Notes under the pieces: generated by a model | Seen by the model: only the letters and a program-made list of their open reading frames with translations | What the model was told of the DNA's origin: nothing | Databases searched by the model: none | Program-made: the position numbers and the translations under genes | Shown here: in pieces, positions 51,741 through 53,701 of the stretch | Layout of the letters: every line of letters starts with the position of its first letter | Numbering within the stretch: position 1 is the stretch's first letter | Assembly: GCF_000204015.1 (NCBI RefSeq) | Contig: NZ_GL883079.1 | Span: 198,630 to 252,330, forward strand | Direction of reading: 5' to 3' | From: Asticcacaulis biprosthecium C19 | GTDB lineage: Bacteria; Pseudomonadota; Alphaproteobacteria; Caulobacterales; Caulobacteraceae | Length of the DNA stretch: 53,701 nt

Positions 51741-51780
51741 AGCGCATCCCAAAAAGTGCGCACGCGTTTCGGGATGCGCT
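51741..51780. repeat. Palindromic unit between valS and the GMC gene
   Basis: AGCGCATCCC (51741-51750) and GGGATGCGCT (51771-51780) make a perfect 10-bp stem; the 20-base loop contains AAAAGTGCGCACGCGTTTC. This GCGCATCCC-AAAAAGTG form recalls palindromes dispersed in many alphaproteobacterial genomes. It can also end the convergent GMC transcript. Confidence 0.7.
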
Positions 51781-51792
51781 TTGAGGCGCAAC

Positions 51793-53499
51793 CTACAACA
51801 CACCCGTCTTCAACAGCTCTGTCGCGTGGTTGGCGGCGCGCGCCGTCAAGGCCATGTAGGTCAGGGACGGGTTCTGCACCGCCGAGCTGGCCATGCAACT
51901 GCCGTCGGTGATGAAGAGGTTGGGCACGTTGTGCGACTGGCACCAGCCGTTCAGCACCGAGGTCTTCGGATCGCGCCCCATCCGCGCCGTGCCCATTTCG
52001 TGGATCTTGTTGCCGGGCGCCGTCAGGGATTCCATGGTTACATCTGAGGCCCGAACATTAACACAGCCCCCGGCCGTCAGCATGTCCCGCGCATCCTTGG
52101 CTGCCGCCTGCATCAGCTTCAGCTCGTTCTCGCCCATTCGGCAGTCGATGATGGCCACCGGCATGCCCCACTTGTCGGTTTTGGTCTCGTGCAGACGGAT
52201 ATGGTTGCGGTAGTTGGGTAGCATATCGCCGAACGCGCCGATTCCGATACTCCAGGACCCCGGCGCACGATTGGCCTGCTTGAAATCCTGGCCGATTCCC
52301 GGCCGGTTACCGGTCCAGCCCGGCCGTGACGATGCGCCCTGGAAGCCGTAGCCGCGCAGGAACGGTTTGTCGTGCTCGGTGACGTTGGCGAAATTGGGGA
52401 TATAGATGCCGCCCGGACGCCGGCCGGCATAGTAATAGTCGTCGAAGCCCGGCATTTCACCCCCGGCCCAGGCACCACCGAAATGGTCCATCAGATTGTG
52501 ACCTAGTTGCCCAGAGCTATTGGCCAACCCATTCGGAAAGGTCTGTGACCGGGAATTCAGCATGATCAGGGTCGAGGCGACCGTCGAGGCGTTCAAAAAG
52601 ATCAGTCGCGCGCTGTAGGTTTTGGCCTCGCGCGTATTGGCATCGATCACCCGCACGCCGGACGCGCGCTTCGATACCGGATCATAGTCGATCGAATGGA
52701 CGATGGCGTGGCTGATTAAGGTCATGTTGCCGGTGTTGCGCGCCGCCGGCAGCGTCGCCGAGACCGACGAAAAATAGGCCCCGAAGGAACAGCCGCGGTG
52801 GCAGTGATCGCGCACCTGGCACGGCCCGCGCCCCAGATCCATCTGTTCCTGGGTCGGCGCCGTCAGGTGGGCGACGCGCGCAGCGATGACGCGGCGTGTC
52901 GGGAAGGCCTTGTTGACCCGCTCGGCGAAGGCTTTTTCCGGCATTGTCAGCTCGAAAGCCGGCTGGAAGACGCCATCGGGCAGGCTCGGGATCCCGTCGC
53001 GGTCGCCCGAAATGCCGGCGAAGCGCTCGACATGGTCGTACCACGGCGCCAGGTCGTCATAGCGGATGGGCCAGTCGACGCCGTGGCCGTCCTTCTTGTT
53101 GGCTTCGAAATCCTGCGGCCCGAAGCGATAGGAATGTCGGCCCCACATCAACGACTTACCGCCACTGTGATAGCCGCGCACCCATTCGAACGGCGCGTCT
53201 TGCGGCGTCTCGTAGGGCTGCTCGTCCTCCTTGACCCAGAACTGCTTGGTGGTCTCATGCACGACCCAGCCGACGGACTTCGACTGCATCGGATAGTGCT
53301 TTTTGAGCTCGTCTTCCGGGATGCGGTCGAGATTGGGCCGCTCCCACGGCGACAGCATGTCGGAATAGTCCTTCTCGACGCTCAGTTCGCGCCCGCGTTC
53401 CAGGACCAGGACTTTGAGGCCCTTTTCGCACAGCTCCTTGGCGGCCCAGCCGCCGCTCATGCCCGAACCTATGACAATGGCATCGAATTCGTCGTTCAT
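51793..53499 (-). CDS. GMC-family FAD oxidoreductase
   Basis: A 568-residue glucose-methanol-choline oxidoreductase that oxidises alcohols or sugars with FAD. The N-terminal FAD site is A-I-V-I-G-S-G-M-S-G-G-W-A-A-K-E-L, with V-L-E-R-G next. The second part shows G-G-K-S-L-M-W-G-R-H, and the C-terminus N-L-F-I-T-D-G-S-C and N-P-S-L-T-Y-M-A-L-T-A-R-A. A Cys-rich turn (G-P-C-Q-V-R-D-H-C-H-R-G-C) is notable and typical of the gluconate/fructose dehydrogenase large-subunit branch. The ATG at 53499 leaves 38 bp to the preceding gene; the frame reaches 53550. It probably pairs with the small subunit upstream. Confidence 0.9.
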   Translation of the reverse strand: MNDEFDAIVIGSGMSGGWAAKELCEKGLKVLVLERGRELSVEKDYSDMLSPWERPNLDRIPEDELKKHYPMQSKSVGWVVHETTKQFWVKEDEQPYETPQDAPFEWVRGYHSGGKSLMWGRHSYRFGPQDFEANKKDGHGVDWPIRYDDLAPWYDHVERFAGISGDRDGIPSLPDGVFQPAFELTMPEKAFAERVNKAFPTRRVIAARVAHLTAPTQEQMDLGRGPCQVRDHCHRGCSFGAYFSSVSATLPAARNTGNMTLISHAIVHSIDYDPVSKRASGVRVIDANTREAKTYSARLIFLNASTVASTLIMLNSRSQTFPNGLANSSGQLGHNLMDHFGGAWAGGEMPGFDDYYYAGRRPGGIYIPNFANVTEHDKPFLRGYGFQGASSRPGWTGNRPGIGQDFKQANRAPGSWSIGIGAFGDMLPNYRNHIRLHETKTDKWGMPVAIIDCRMGENELKLMQAAAKDARDMLTAGGCVNVRASDVTMESLTAPGNKIHEMGTARMGRDPKTSVLNGWCQSHNVPNLFITDGSCMASSAVQNPSLTYMALTARAANHATELLKTGVL

Positions 53500-53537
53500 C
53501 ACGCTCAACTGATTTCTATCGTTATTGTCTTCGGACC

Positions 53538-53701
53538 CTATTGGGCCCATGTCCTGCCGATGTCATCGATCGGTGCCGAAGCGATCCATCGCCCGGGTAT
53601 CAGCTCGTAGTGCAGCTCTTCCGTCGCGCCGGGCTCGGACAAGTAATAGACCGTGGCAATAAGCGACTTGAGGTTTCGGTAGTCCCAATGATCGTTGCCG
53701 G
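53538..53701 (-). CDS. C-terminal end of a gene upstream of the GMC oxidoreductase (partial)
   Basis: The last 54 codons of a minus-strand gene whose start lies beyond the window. The tail reads H-W-D-Y-R-N-L-K-S-L-I-A-T-V-Y-Y-L-S-E-P-G, then E-L-I-P-G-R-W-I, ending D-D-I-G-R-T-W-A-Q with a TAG at 53538. Its place directly before a GMC oxidoreductase suggests the small (subunit-3-like) partner of a membrane sugar or alcohol dehydrogenase, but the fragment alone is too short to prove it. Confidence 0.6.
   Translation of the reverse strand, partial: GNDHWDYRNLKSLIATVYYLSEPGATEELHYELIPGRWIASAPIDDIGRTWAQ

Noticed and set aside
49536-51803. Long minus-strand open frames opposite valS (335 and 321 codons)
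   Set aside because: Shadow frames of valS; the sequence is low-complexity Arg/Asp-rich with no recognisable domain.

Overview
This 53.7 kb window is chromosomal DNA of an alphaproteobacterium, most probably a member of the Caulobacteraceae (Caulobacter/Asticcacaulis-like; the genus is inference). The clues are lineage-marker genes: popZ directly upstream of valS, fliX divergent from flgI with a sigma-54 promoter, a fused secD-secF, the run nagZ-scpA-scpB-tatABC-serS-surE-pcm, and an alphaproteobacterial dksA. Base composition is evenly GC-rich, genes are densely packed with many ATGA-type overlaps, and I see no phage, transposase, integrase or CRISPR array. Three tRNAs are present (CAU, Asn, Cys).

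Layout. 1-6.1 kb: accessory genes (SIMPL protein, hexapeptide acetyltransferase, tRNA-CAU, an MFS exporter divergent from a TetR repressor with clear palindromic operators, GNAT, M23 peptidase with an exported partner). 6.4-14.8 kb: a conserved core run for cell-wall recycling (SPOR, nagZ), chromosome condensation (scpAB), Tat export (tatABC), serS, surE and pcm, punctuated by two elaborate palindromic repeat elements flanking serS. 14.8-16.4 kb: an ECF sigma factor module with three small membrane proteins on the opposite strand. 16.6-22.4 kb: a LysM/LytM (NlpD-like) protein split by a frameshift, yajC-secDF, a PuuD-like membrane protein and a squalene/phytoene-synthase-like protein. 22.4-28.3 kb: DUF1353 lipoprotein, trmFO, then four tandem paralogous membrane proteins of unknown function. 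28.3-32.1 kb: alpha-carbonic anhydrase and uvrA, the latter broken by two compensating single-base frameshifts. 32.3-34.7 kb: proline-rich envelope protein and a TadG-like pilus protein. 34.8-38.2 kb: flagellar P-ring genes (flgI, rod-binding protein, FlbY-like), fliX and dksA. 38.2-45.6 kb: mixed metabolic and envelope genes (FkbM methyltransferase, DUF6265, DUF1080, LOG protein, 2OG-oxygenase, chemoreceptor-like protein, glycerophosphodiesterase). 45.9-51.7 kb: PCMT-like gene, TolC, PopZ, ValS. 51.8-53.7 kb: GMC oxidoreductase with the tail of an upstream partner cut by the window edge.

Most genes are housekeeping and confidently named. The least explained pieces are the ECF/three-membrane-protein module, the four-paralogue membrane cluster, the multi-arm palindromic elements around serS, and an orphan terminator upstream of tRNA-Asn that may mark an unannotated small RNA. 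Three single-base frameshifts at or near short homopolymers (one in the LysM/LytM gene, two in uvrA) suggest either sequencing errors or real decay; reads would decide.
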